DNA of 48,881 nucleotides, taken from contig WGMV01000032.1 in NCBI GenBank assembly GCA_016124905.1, positions 1 through 48,881 of the forward strand. Direction: 5' to 3'. Numbering within the stretch: position 1 is the first letter of the stretch; each line of letters starts with the position of its first letter. The position numbers and the translations under genes are program-made. Below are positions 25,178 through 34,176 of the stretch, in pieces. The notes beneath the pieces were generated by a model. That model saw only the letters and a program-made list of their open reading frames with translations, was not told where the DNA came from and did not search any database. This DNA comes from a bacterium. Lineage in GTDB: Bacteria > Pseudomonadota > Alphaproteobacteria > Rickettsiales > RI-342.

Positions 25178-26001
25178 ACGATGGCCCGCCTCTGATAGAT
25201 GCGCTCCTCGCGTGAGAATTCATCAAACGCGTCATTATGCGCCGAGAAGCGGAGATTCTCTTTAGACCCCAGCCCGAGAAAGCTCTTGCGCGGCAAGGCG
25301 TCCTTGAACAGGCCGATGGCGCGGTCCTGCAGCTCACGGTCAAAATACTTCAGCACATTGCGGCAGGAGATGTACTGCATTTCCGCAAACACCGCATCGC
25401 TCACCAGGCTATGGTCGGAAAACACCGTCCGCTTGCGCAGGCTTTTGTCGAAATGCGCCGCGCCGTAAGCGGCCGTGTAATACTCCGACAACGAGGTCTT
25501 CCCGCCGGACAGGCGATGATTCTCGGTAAACAGCTTGATGCGGTCCAGCCCATAAACGCCCGCCTCCGCCTTGCTGAGCGCATCGGGGTTGATATCGGTT
25601 GCATAGAACATGGTGCGTTCTTCCAGCCCCTCCTCGCGAAAGAGAATGGCAAAGGAATAAAGCTCCTCCCCCGTGCTGCATCCGGCTATCCAGACTTTCA
25701 GCGAGGGGTAGGTGCGCAGATGCGGCACTACTTTCTCGCGGATGGCTTTGAAATAAGGTGGGTCACGGAACATCTCGCTCACCTGCACCGTCAAAAAGGA
25801 AAGCAGCTTGGGCAGCGCATGCGCGTTATGCAGCACCATGTCCTGCAATTGCGAATAATTCTGGCAGTTGAAATGCTCCTTCGCCTGCTTAAGGCGGCGC
25901 TTGATGGAGGCCATGGCATAGCCGCGGAAATCGTAATGATACTTCTGGAACAACGCCTCCAGAAGCAGCTTCAGTTCGATATCCTCCACCTTTTCGTTCA
26001 T
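25174..26001 (-). CDS. cheR: CheR-type protein-glutamate methyltransferase
   Basis: This 275-residue SAM-dependent methyltransferase methylates glutamates of receptor-like proteins. The N-terminal helical domain holds IKRRLKQA, the conserved SEMFRD is at 75-80, the SAM loop GCSTGEE is at 107-113 and TDINPDAL follows. The C-terminal EMQYISCRNVLKYF matches the family's D.I.CRNVLIYF. The ATG at 26001 has GAGG five bases upstream; a GTG at 26019 would overlap the preceding gene. It lies two bases after the large hybrid kinase and overlaps cheB. Its substrate is unknown; see the finding on the kinase coiled coil. Confidence 0.92.
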   Translation of the reverse strand: MNEKVEDIELKLLLEALFQKYHYDFRGYAMASIKRRLKQAKEHFNCQNYSQLQDMVLHNAHALPKLLSFLTVQVSEMFRDPPYFKAIREKVVPHLRTYPSLKVWIAGCSTGEELYSFAILFREEGLEERTMFYATDINPDALSKAEAGVYGLDRIKLFTENHRLSGGKTSLSEYYTAAYGAAHFDKSLRKRTVFSDHSLVSDAVFAEMQYISCRNVLKYFDRELQDRAIGLFKDALPRKSFLGLGSKENLRFSAHNDAFDEFSREERIYQRRAIV

Positions 26002-26003
26002 GG

Positions 26004-29000
26004 CTACCTCGGCATCCACACGCGCACGAGCGACAAGAGCTTGTCCACATCCAGCGGCTTGGCCATGTAGTCATTGGCCCCCGCGTCAAGGCAGCGCTCC
26101 TGGTCGTCCTTCATGGCCTTGGCTGTCAGCATGATCACCGGTAGCTTTTTCCAGCCGGAGCGCTTGCGTATCTCACGCGTTGCCGTCAGCCCGTCCATCT
26201 CGGGCATCATCACATCCATCAGCACCAGGTCGATACGCTCATCCGGCTTGTCCATGCGCGCCTCCAGCACATCCAGCGCCTCGCGTCCGTTCCGGGCGAT
26301 ATGCACCACCGCCCCGCGTGGTTCCAGGATGTTGGTGAGCGCGTAAACATTACGCACATCGTCTTCCACCACCAGGATGTTACGTCCTTCCAGCACCGCG
26401 TCGCGGTTTCGTGCTTTCTCCAGCATTTTCTGCTGCTCGGCCGGCAGCGTGGCCACCACCTGGTGCAGGAACAGCGTCACCTCGTCCAGCAGCCGTTCAG
26501 GCGATTTCGCCCCTTTGATGATGATGGATTTGGAATAGCGCCGCAGGCTCTGTTCCTCGTTCGCCGAAAGGTCGCGCCCCGTATAGACGATGACCGGCGG
26601 AAAGGAATAGGCGTCCTCCTTGCTCAAGGTCTCCAGCAGCGAATAGCCCGATGCATCCGGCAGGGAGAGATCCAGCACCATGCAATCGAAGGTGGATTGC
26701 TTCAGGCGTTTCAGGCATTCCCCGGCGGTGCCCACCGCCACCGTTTCCACCTCGTGCGAGCCAAGCAGCTTCTGCATGCTGTCGCGCTGTACGGCATCGT
26801 CCTCGACAATCAGCACGCGGCGCATCCGTTGCGAAAGCTTTGTCTCCAGCTGCTGTAGCGCCTTCAGCAGTTCGTCCCGTTTCACGGGTTTGAGCATGTA
26901 GCCCACCGCGCCGAGCGAAAGCGCCGTCTGGGTATAGTCGCTACCCGATACCACATGCACGGGGATATGCCGCGTGCGCACGTTGCGCTTCAACCTGTCC
27001 AGCACGGAAAGGCCGGAATTATCCGGCAGCCCCACATCCAGCACCACCGCATCGGGGCGGTAATGGTCCGCCACGGCAAGCGCGTCTTCCGCCGTGGAGG
27101 CCATCAGGCACTGGAAGTTCAGCTCATGCGCCATGTCATACAGAATCCGCGCGAAAGACTCGTCATCCTCCACCACCAGAATCGTGTGCCGGTCGCCCTT
27201 CAGGTGATCCCTGTCATCCTCAATACTCGGCGCAGGAAGGGCAGATTCGCCTTTTTTCTGCTTGCCTTTCTTCGGCTTAACGGCGGTTTCGGCAATTGGT
27301 TCGATTTCCTGTTCGCTTTGGGAGATTGCCACCACACGCACATGGTCCGGCACCAGGCTCGGATCATAGGTTTCAGGAATTATGACGGTGAAGCTGCTGC
27401 CCTTGCCGGGTTTGCTTTTCAGTTCAATACTGCCGCCCAGCAGACGCGCCAGCTCGCGCGAGATGGAAAGGCCAAGCCCCGTGCCGCCGTATTTACGGCT
27501 GATGGTGCCATCCGCCTGGCGGAAGGCCTCAAAAATCAGCTGCTGTTGTTCTTTCGCAATCCCGATACCCGTGTCGCTCACCGTCAGGGCCACCTGGTTG
27601 ACGTGATAGCGCGCGATGGAAAGCTCCACCTTTCCCTTCTCGGTGAATTTAAGCGCGTTGGAGATCAGGTTGCGCAGCACCTGCTCCAGCCGCTGCCGGT
27701 CGGTTTCCACCGTCATGGGGCAGTTGGGCGCCACCTGCACGTCAAATTTCAGTTTCTTCTGCGCGGCCACCTGCTTGAAGCTATGCGTCATGTCCTTGGC
27801 CAGCTGCTCGATCAGCACGGGCTCCGGCCTCACTTCCATATGCCCGGCCTCGATTTTGGAAAGATCGAGAATATCGTTGATCAGCGCCAGCAGGTCATTG
27901 CCGGAAGACTGGATGGTCTGCGCGAATTTCACCTGCTCTTCCGTCAGGTTGCCTTGAGGGTTATCCGCCAGCAGCTTGGCCAGGATGAGCGATGAGTTCA
28001 GCGGTGTGCGCAATTCATGCGACATATTCGCCAGAAAGTCCGATTTATACTGGCTGGCGCGTTCCAGTTCCTTCGCCTTGAGCTGCACCTCCGTGCGTGA
28101 CCGTGCCAGAATGTCGCGCTGGTTTTCCAGCTGTTGCGTCTGTTCCTCCAGCTGGGAGTTGGTCTGCTCCAGCTCCGCCTGCTGCTGCTCAAGCCTCACC
28201 TGGGATTCCTTCAGGGCACGGCTCTGCTCCTCCAGTTCTTCGTTTGAAACGCGAAGCTCCTCGCTTTGCGACTGCAGCTCCTCCGACTGGCGCTGCGTTT
28301 CCTCGAGCAGGTTCTGCAGGCTGGCCCGATAATTGGCCGATCGCACGGCAACGCCTATTGCATCGGATACTTTCCTCATCAGCTCTATGGTTTTTTCATC
28401 TAGCGGATTCATGAAGCCGAGTTCGATCATCGCATTCACATCCCCGTCCACGGCCGCCGGTGCGATGAGCAGATAGCGAGGCTTGCCATATCCCAGTGCC
28501 GAGCTGATGGTGAGGTACCCGTCCGGCACCTCGTTAAAGCTCATGATGCGGTTATCCTTCGCGGCTTGGCCAATCAGCCCGTCGCCCATTTCAAAATGCT
28601 GCAGCGTTTCATCGCCGGTGGAAATGCCGTAGGTCGCCACACGCTGAAAGCTGCCACCCTCTTTGATGAAAAAGGCACCCGCCGGCGCATTGAAATACTG
28701 CGCCAGAAAGGTGATGACGCTAACGCCCAGTTCCATCGCGCTTTGCTCGCCTAACATGGAGCTGCTAAGGCCAACCTGCCCGGATTGCAGCCATTCCTGC
28801 CGTTGCCGGGTCAGGGTGGAACGTCGCACCAGAAAGGCCACCACCACTGAAAGGCAAAGCCCAAGCAGAGCCGTCACAATCCCGCCTGCCACCGCGATGC
28901 GATAGGCATTATCCATATCTGCAAACCGTGAGGCGCGGCGTTCGCGTTCCGCCTGTTTCATGGTGTTCACCTGGTCTCGCAGGCCGTCCATCGTCGCCTT

Positions 29001-29471
29001 GCCACGGTCGGTTTCGATAATGGCGAGCGTGGCGGCGAATCCTTTTGTCCGTCGCACCTGGATGCTTTCCTTCAGTTCCTGAAGCTTCAAACCGATGAAG
29101 GACTTAATTTCGGGCAGCCGTGCCGACTGCTCGCGGCTGTTTTTGCACAGCTCGCTCAGGCGCTTGAATTCGTCATTGATCAATGAAAGCGCTACGTTGT
29201 AGGGCTCCAGATAGCGGTCATCACCGGTGATGACATAACCCCGCTGCCCTGTCTCCGCGTCTTTCATCAAGGAAAATAAACGTTCGATTGATGTGATGAC
29301 ATCATGCGTTCGCGTCACTTCCTGGGCATTCTCACTTAGGTTGCGCGTGTTCCAATAGGTAATGTAGCCGCTGAAAACGAAAAATAAAAATACGGCGGTA
29401 AGCCCGATGCTGACGGAGAGATTTCCTCTGAGCTGGCTCGGCTCGGCAATCGGCATTTTTGTATGTGGCAT
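26004..29471 (-). CDS. hybrid kinase, CHASE3-GAF-coiled coil-HK-REC-REC-REC
   Basis: This 1155-residue membrane sensor has helices at about 20-40 and 192-215 around a CHASE3 domain (ETGQRGYVITG, 73-83). A GAF domain follows (240-380), then a long Glu/Gln-rich coiled coil (383-475). The kinase core has His485 (MSHELRTPLN), DTGIGIA and GGTGLGLSIS. Three receivers come last, at about 770-885, 893-1010 and 1033-1150, with LDVGLPDNSG, LDLSLPDASG and MDVMMPEMDG. A Lys-rich linker (KPKKGKQKKGE) precedes the receivers. It heads the operon with cheR, cheB, REC-HK-REC and the PAS/GAF kinase, so it is likely the main sensor. The periplasmic signal is unknown. Confidence 0.94.
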   Translation of the reverse strand: MPHTKMPIAEPSQLRGNLSVSIGLTAVFLFFVFSGYITYWNTRNLSENAQEVTRTHDVITSIERLFSLMKDAETGQRGYVITGDDRYLEPYNVALSLINDEFKRLSELCKNSREQSARLPEIKSFIGLKLQELKESIQVRRTKGFAATLAIIETDRGKATMDGLRDQVNTMKQAERERRASRFADMDNAYRIAVAGGIVTALLGLCLSVVVAFLVRRSTLTRQRQEWLQSGQVGLSSSMLGEQSAMELGVSVITFLAQYFNAPAGAFFIKEGGSFQRVATYGISTGDETLQHFEMGDGLIGQAAKDNRIMSFNEVPDGYLTISSALGYGKPRYLLIAPAAVDGDVNAMIELGFMNPLDEKTIELMRKVSDAIGVAVRSANYRASLQNLLEETQRQSEELQSQSEELRVSNEELEEQSRALKESQVRLEQQQAELEQTNSQLEEQTQQLENQRDILARSRTEVQLKAKELERASQYKSDFLANMSHELRTPLNSSLILAKLLADNPQGNLTEEQVKFAQTIQSSGNDLLALINDILDLSKIEAGHMEVRPEPVLIEQLAKDMTHSFKQVAAQKKLKFDVQVAPNCPMTVETDRQRLEQVLRNLISNALKFTEKGKVELSIARYHVNQVALTVSDTGIGIAKEQQQLIFEAFRQADGTISRKYGGTGLGLSISRELARLLGGSIELKSKPGKGSSFTVIIPETYDPSLVPDHVRVVAISQSEQEIEPIAETAVKPKKGKQKKGESALPAPSIEDDRDHLKGDRHTILVVEDDESFARILYDMAHELNFQCLMASTAEDALAVADHYRPDAVVLDVGLPDNSGLSVLDRLKRNVRTRHIPVHVVSGSDYTQTALSLGAVGYMLKPVKRDELLKALQQLETKLSQRMRRVLIVEDDAVQRDSMQKLLGSHEVETVAVGTAGECLKRLKQSTFDCMVLDLSLPDASGYSLLETLSKEDAYSFPPVIVYTGRDLSANEEQSLRRYSKSIIIKGAKSPERLLDEVTLFLHQVVATLPAEQQKMLEKARNRDAVLEGRNILVVEDDVRNVYALTNILEPRGAVVHIARNGREALDVLEARMDKPDERIDLVLMDVMMPEMDGLTATREIRKRSGWKKLPVIMLTAKAMKDDQERCLDAGANDYMAKPLDVDKLLSLVRVWMPR

Positions 29472-29652
29472 TCGGCGATCCGGTGAAAAATGACATTAAA
29501 AACCTAGGATTTTTAAGGTCACTCACATATGAAATCCATCAATTTACGCATGATTTGAATTATTTATGGAAACATATGGATTTTTTATGTGCCCGTAATG
29601 CCTTAAAATTAAAGCATAATAATCAATCTGTTGGACGTAACAATGGGCGGTG

Positions 29653-29901
29653 TCAATGTACCAGCGCCAGCGTGCACTGCTTCCCGCAGGATACCAGCGC
29701 CCCCGCATTTTCATGGTCAAGGGCCGAGCGCTTCGTCTCATGTTCCACTTCACGGTTCAAACGGTCGTTGGCAACCACTTGAACATGATAAACCGCGTAT
29801 CCACCCAGCGCGATGGCCAGCAGCACAATGGCGAAAAGGGCCCACATCCCGTTGCTTCTGTCGGTCCGTGGCGGGTCGGGCTGCTGGATGTCGATGACCA
29901 T
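29653..29901 (-). CDS. one-helix membrane protein, unknown
   Basis: This 82-residue protein has a polar head (DIQQPDPPRTDRSN), one membrane helix (GMWALFAIVLLAIALGGYAV) and a charged tail with two cysteines (SCGKQC). The ATG at 29901 has AGGGGG five bases upstream. Its layout resembles the 18851-19114 protein. No family recognised. It closes the stress/signalling island on the right. Confidence 0.68.
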   Translation of the reverse strand: MVIDIQQPDPPRTDRSNGMWALFAIVLLAIALGGYAVYHVQVVANDRLNREVEHETKRSALDHENAGALVSCGKQCTLALVH

Positions 29902-30099
29902 AAAAACCCCCTGATGCTGATGATAAGCAGCATACACAACACCGTATCAAATCATGCGGTCATATAGTGCGACATGTATCAACGGATGATAAACAAGCGG
30001 TAATTTTACAGCCTTTCCGCGCTAAATCATGGCCTCCTTATATGAACTTTCTTATGAATACTGGTCCCAGTCATTGATGAATCATCATCGGAACCCACC

Positions 30100-31194
30100 A
30101 TGCAGTGGATACACGCGATAACCGGTTTCTTGTGGAAGTACCCTTTATGGAATAATCCATTCCTGCAGTTTGGCGGCTGGGTCGTCGTCTGCACAGCCCT
30201 GTATCTTCTCATCGGCAAGCTCACGCAGATTCTGGGCCGTTCGCAGCGTTCCGCGCTGATGGCCAAGTTGATTCACTCATCCCAAAAGCCACTCACACTT
30301 ATTTTCTTCGCGCTCCTTGCCAAATCAGCATTGGTGATTAATGCGGGCGATGCCGAATGGCGCGATTCAATGAGCCATGTCTCATCCCTTCTCGCCATTG
30401 CCTGCACCGGGTGGCTTGCCGTCTCGCTCATCAGCGTGTGCAAGGCGCACTTTATCCAGCGCTATAACATGCTGACGGCGGATAATTACCGTGCCCGGCG
30501 CATGCACACGCAGTTCAATGTGCTTTACCGCGTCATCATCGTACTCATCATCATCATCACCCTCGCGCTCATGCTGATGACCTTTGACAGTGTCACCAAG
30601 CTTGGCACCAGCCTGCTTGCATCGGCAGGCGTCACCGGTATCCTCATCGGCTTTGCCGCGCAAAAGACCATCGGCTCCATCTTCGCGGGCATTCAAATCG
30701 CCATCACCCAGCCCATCAACATCGAGGATGCCGTGGTGATCGAAGGCGAATGGGGCTGGATCGAGGAAATCACGCTCACCTATGTGGTGGTTCGCATCTG
30801 GGATTTGCGGCGGCTGGTCGTGCCCATCACCTATTTCAATGAAAAACCTTTTCAAAACTGGACGCGCCGCACGGCCGAAATCATCGGCACGGTGGAAATC
30901 TATGCCGATTATACCGTTCCCGTGGATGAAATGCGCGAGGAGTTGACCCGCCTGCTGGAGGCCTCGCCCCTCTGGAATAAACGGACCAACGTGCTGCAGG
31001 TCACCGAAACGACGGAAAAAGCCATCAAGCTCCGCGCGCTGGTTTCCGCCAAGGATTCGCCCACCACCTGGGATCTGCGCTGCTATGTGCGCGAAGGGCT
31101 GATGAGCTGGCTTCAGCGGCATTATCCCCATGCCCTGCCGCAAAACCGTGTGGTGGGCGATGAGGCCGTCAAATTGCCTGATTTTCAGCGGTAA
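30100..31194 (+). CDS. MscS-family mechanosensitive channel
   Basis: This 364-residue inner-membrane protein has four membrane segments (about 20-38, 66-84, 95-118, 142-163). The MscS pore helix region (TSLLASAGVTGILIGFAAQK) leads into the conserved beta domain (NIEDAVVIEGEWGWIEEITL, WDLRRLVVPITYF). MscS channels open under membrane tension and release solutes on osmotic downshift. The sequence is of the longer YbdG/YnaI-like sort rather than E. coli MscS itself. Its 3' end overlaps the opposite gene's 3' end by 10 bases. The start lacks a strong ribosome site. Confidence 0.92.
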   Translation: MQWIHAITGFLWKYPLWNNPFLQFGGWVVVCTALYLLIGKLTQILGRSQRSALMAKLIHSSQKPLTLIFFALLAKSALVINAGDAEWRDSMSHVSSLLAIACTGWLAVSLISVCKAHFIQRYNMLTADNYRARRMHTQFNVLYRVIIVLIIIITLALMLMTFDSVTKLGTSLLASAGVTGILIGFAAQKTIGSIFAGIQIAITQPINIEDAVVIEGEWGWIEEITLTYVVVRIWDLRRLVVPITYFNEKPFQNWTRRTAEIIGTVEIYADYTVPVDEMREELTRLLEASPLWNKRTNVLQVTETTEKAIKLRALVSAKDSPTTWDLRCYVREGLMSWLQRHYPHALPQNRVVGDEAVKLPDFQR

Positions 31195-31895
31195 TCAATT
31201 TCCACCAGCAACGGCAGATGGTCTGACAGGGCGCGTATGCCCCGGCTGCCCAGCCGGTGCGCGGTGACATTGAGGCCCGGCGCGTCATGCCACACGCGGT
31301 CGAGCTTCAGCAATGGCAGCCAGGAAGGAAAGGTCGGCCCACAGGGCAGGGGGGTCATCACGCTGTTGAGGTAGCGAATCAAACGCGAGGGATATTGCCA
31401 TTCATTGATATCCCCCATCAGCAGCACCGGGTTGGGCTCTTTTTCTTCCACATCCCGCATCAGCCGCAACAGGTTGCGCGCCTCCCACCAGCGTTCAAAA
31501 ACCGATAGCGATAAATGCGTGCCGATCAGCCTCAGCTTTCCGCGCGGGGTTTCAATCAGCGCGTCCACCGCATTGCGCGGTTCAAGGTCGGGTTTTGTTT
31601 CCAGATGATGTACCAGCCCGCGCAGGATGGGATAACGGCTGACGATAAGATTGCCATACCACCCCTTGCCCTCGCGGATGCTGGCCCCGCACAGCCGGTG
31701 CGGGCGGCCCGGTCCTGCCAGCCGTTCCACATCCCCTTCATGCCCCCCGCGTGAAGCGCGTGTTTCCATCTCCTGAAACACGCCGATATCCACGTCCAGC
31801 CGTTCCATCAGTGCGTGTAGGCGGCTCAGGTCACGCACACCCCTGAGGCTGCGCCCCCCGTGAATATTGAACGACAGGAAGCGCAGCTTGTTCAC
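31185..31895 (-). CDS. endonuclease/exonuclease/phosphatase family protein
   Basis: This 236-residue protein has the EEP fold marks: LSFNIHGG at the start, VFQEME (metal-binding Glu), the central GTHLSLS, LMGDINEW, and the final LSDHLPLLVEI (catalytic Asp-His). Such enzymes cleave phosphodiesters in nucleic acids or lipids. I chose GTG at 31895, which overlaps the upstream stop as GTGA and has GGAG at suitable distance. The frame stays open to 32024 but that part is the other gene's sequence in another frame. In many bacteria PLD, VTT and EEP domains occur together, sometimes fused, so the three proteins here probably act together on membrane phospholipid. Confidence 0.85.
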   Translation of the reverse strand: MNKLRFLSFNIHGGRSLRGVRDLSRLHALMERLDVDIGVFQEMETRASRGGHEGDVERLAGPGRPHRLCGASIREGKGWYGNLIVSRYPILRGLVHHLETKPDLEPRNAVDALIETPRGKLRLIGTHLSLSVFERWWEARNLLRLMRDVEEKEPNPVLLMGDINEWQYPSRLIRYLNSVMTPLPCGPTFPSWLPLLKLDRVWHDAPGLNVTAHRLGSRGIRALSDHLPLLVEIDYR

Positions 31896-32605
31896 TTTGC
31901 TGCGCTCCGCAACTTGCGGCGCTGCCATTGCCGGTTTGCCAGATGAGAACCGGCAACCACCACCAGCCACGCCAGCACACCGCCCCCCACCATCATCAGG
32001 TTTTCCGGCGATGGATTTTCCCACAGTTCAAGCGCCGAATAGCCGAGCAGGGAAGCGATAATGGCCCCGGGCAAGGCGCCAAAAAACGTCCCCGCGAGAA
32101 ACACAAAAAACGGCACTTCCAGCATCGCCAGCGCCAGGTTCACTACCATATAGGGCGCAATCGGCAGCATCCTGAGCAGCGCGATGCCAAGCACACCGCC
32201 CTTTTTCGCATAGCCGGAAACCTTCTGCGCCGCATCCCCCACCAGCGCGCGCGCCGAACGCAAACCGAGCCTGCGCCCGATGCCATAGCCGATGCTGGCG
32301 CTGATGAGCGATCCCGCCATGCAGATGCAAATGGCTTCAAGCGGTGGAAAAATCAGCACCACCGCCGCGCTCATGGCCATATGTGGAAAAAAACAGAGCA
32401 TGGCGATGGTGTAAATGCCGATGGCTGCAGGCACGGCCCATGCGGTCGAACGAACGGATTCCAGCAGGGGGCGAATATGTTCCGGCGTGGCGTAATCCGC
32501 CAGGGGCGTCACCTTCCACACCAGCGCCAGCATGCATATGGCCGCAACCACCATCGCCAGGCGCACCCAGCGGCGATAACGCGGTGGAATGGAAAGCGCA
32601 GGCAT
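31892..32605 (-). CDS. VTT domain (TVP38/DedA-like) membrane protein
   Basis: This 237-residue inner-membrane protein has hydrophobic segments at about 15-32, 55-75, 78-105, 135-180 and 195-220. The VTT/SNARE-associated core is visible as FPPLEAICICMAGSLISASIGYGIGRRLG and later LLRMLPIAPYMVVNLALAM, with the conserved Arg and Pro; it is here summarised as G(x)2ASxGYxxGR...LRxxPxxPYxxxN. VTT proteins are lipid scramblases or transporters. It lies three bases after the PLD gene and overlaps the EEP gene by four bases. Confidence 0.87.
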   Translation of the reverse strand: MPALSIPPRYRRWVRLAMVVAAICMLALVWKVTPLADYATPEHIRPLLESVRSTAWAVPAAIGIYTIAMLCFFPHMAMSAAVVLIFPPLEAICICMAGSLISASIGYGIGRRLGLRSARALVGDAAQKVSGYAKKGGVLGIALLRMLPIAPYMVVNLALAMLEVPFFVFLAGTFFGALPGAIIASLLGYSALELWENPSPENLMMVGGGVLAWLVVVAGSHLANRQWQRRKLRSAAK

Positions 32606-32608
32606 GGT

Positions 32609-34114
32609 TCAACCCCAATGGAAAAAAGGTTCTTTCGGATCGGCAAGGCGGGCGGCGATACCGGCGAAACGTTCATGACGGTAGGCTTCGTCTTTTACAC
32701 GGCGCAGATGCTGGCGGCTATGGGGCACTTCCTCAAGCAGCCGGTCGATGCCCGCGCCCTCGCGGATGCAGGCTTCGATATAGGCAAGCTCATGCCCCGT
32801 ATGCTCGCGAATCAGGTCGGCCCGCACCATGCTGATATTGCGCCGTGAGCGTGCATCGACGCCTTCCACCACCAGGTCGCATTCCGTATCCACCCGCATG
32901 GAACGCCAGTTGAGATTGGAAGAACCCACGCGCAGATAGCGGTCATCCACGATCATGGTTTTGGAATGGATGCGCACACGCTTCTCAACATTCTTGACGC
33001 GCGATACCGGATAGGTGAGAGCCACACGGTTGGTGATGCCTTCTTCCAGAATACGGCGAAATCGATACCGGCCGTGCCACATGGCCTTGCGCTCCATAAT
33101 GCCTTCAGGCTCATAGGAACCCACCAGCAGCACCCGCAGCTCTGGCCGCTCCTTCATGCGTCGGTTCAGCGCATGTGCCACGGGCTCGTAGCAAAAATAC
33201 TGGTTCTCCATGTAAATGAATTGCTCCGCCTGGGCGACCAGTTCCAGGTAAAGTTTCTCCACCTGATGAACGCCTTCCTCCTGCTCGGGGCGCGGCGGCA
33301 TGGTCAGCGCCATGCCCACCGGCGCCTGGATGAATTGCGGCGCGGTGGAATCCGGCCAGGCATCCGGCAGCACATGGTCGGTCTGCGGCCGTATGGGCGC
33401 AGCCTCTTCACCGGCGGCGTGTTTCCAGCGGTCGCGCGCCAACTGCGCCAGCGGCCGCACGGCGGGCCCGGCCACCACCATCTGCACATCGTGGTAGGGG
33501 CCAAAACGCTTCCACCCAAAACCCAGCGTTCCCTTGGGGTCAACCCGGTGACGATTCAGGGGGTAATGTTCGCGCCGGTCCCAGCGGCATTGGGCAATAT
33601 CCATGCCGCCGCAAAATGCCACCTCATCATCCACCACCACGATTTTCTGATGGTGGCATCCGCCAAGGGCCACGGCATGATCCGCGCAATAATGCACATT
33701 GGCCGGTGAGCCGAGTCGCCATTTCCATCCGGCGAACATCTCGCGCTCCAGCGCCAGATGCAGCGTGTAATCCCACCGGTTAAGGTAAATCTTCAGCCCG
33801 GGGTTTTGCCGTGCTTTCCATTGAATCAGGTCAAAAAAGCGTATGGGGCATTCGGTTTTTTTCGCATCATCGCTACGCAGCAGGCGAATGCGGCTGTCAA
33901 TGTCCCATCCCAGCACGAACACGGAATGCCGAGCCTTGCAGATAGATTCATACAAAGCCCTGTAATAATTGGCATAATCCACCAGCACGCTGGCATGGCT
34001 GGCCTTGGCCACGGCCTCGCAATGCTGGCGCAGATCAAACGCCACGCCGCTGCCAGCATCCGCAACCGGTAAGCGTTCCTGCACGTCGATGATCTCCATG
34101 GTCTCGTTCAGCAT
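32609..34114 (-). CDS. phospholipase D family protein
   Basis: This 501-residue enzyme has two HKD motifs: His155-Lys157-Asp162 (HHQKIVVVDD) and His383-Lys385-Asp390 (HSKTMIVDD). PLD enzymes hydrolyse or transfer phosphatidyl groups. Similar bacterial proteins act as phospholipases D or cardiolipin-type synthases. No signal peptide or membrane helix is evident. It is the first gene of the PLD-VTT-EEP operon. The ATG at 34114 has only a weak site; an ATG 15 bases further in is possible. Confidence 0.92.
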   Translation of the reverse strand: MLNETMEIIDVQERLPVADAGSGVAFDLRQHCEAVAKASHASVLVDYANYYRALYESICKARHSVFVLGWDIDSRIRLLRSDDAKKTECPIRFFDLIQWKARQNPGLKIYLNRWDYTLHLALEREMFAGWKWRLGSPANVHYCADHAVALGGCHHQKIVVVDDEVAFCGGMDIAQCRWDRREHYPLNRHRVDPKGTLGFGWKRFGPYHDVQMVVAGPAVRPLAQLARDRWKHAAGEEAAPIRPQTDHVLPDAWPDSTAPQFIQAPVGMALTMPPRPEQEEGVHQVEKLYLELVAQAEQFIYMENQYFCYEPVAHALNRRMKERPELRVLLVGSYEPEGIMERKAMWHGRYRFRRILEEGITNRVALTYPVSRVKNVEKRVRIHSKTMIVDDRYLRVGSSNLNWRSMRVDTECDLVVEGVDARSRRNISMVRADLIREHTGHELAYIEACIREGAGIDRLLEEVPHSRQHLRRVKDEAYRHERFAGIAARLADPKEPFFHWG

Positions 34115-34176
34115 GGAGCAACCTAAGCAAGGGCCGAATAAATTTTCGACCCCTTAGCAGGCAAAGAATCGTGAAT

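Noticed and set aside
24560-26001. Ordinary chemotaxis operon
   Set aside because: No receptor, CheA, CheW, CheY or flagellar gene is present; the partners are hybrid kinases.
26955-27995. 346-residue open frame on the plus strand
   Set aside because: Antisense to the large hybrid kinase, His/Arg/Gln-rich, no ribosome site or motif.
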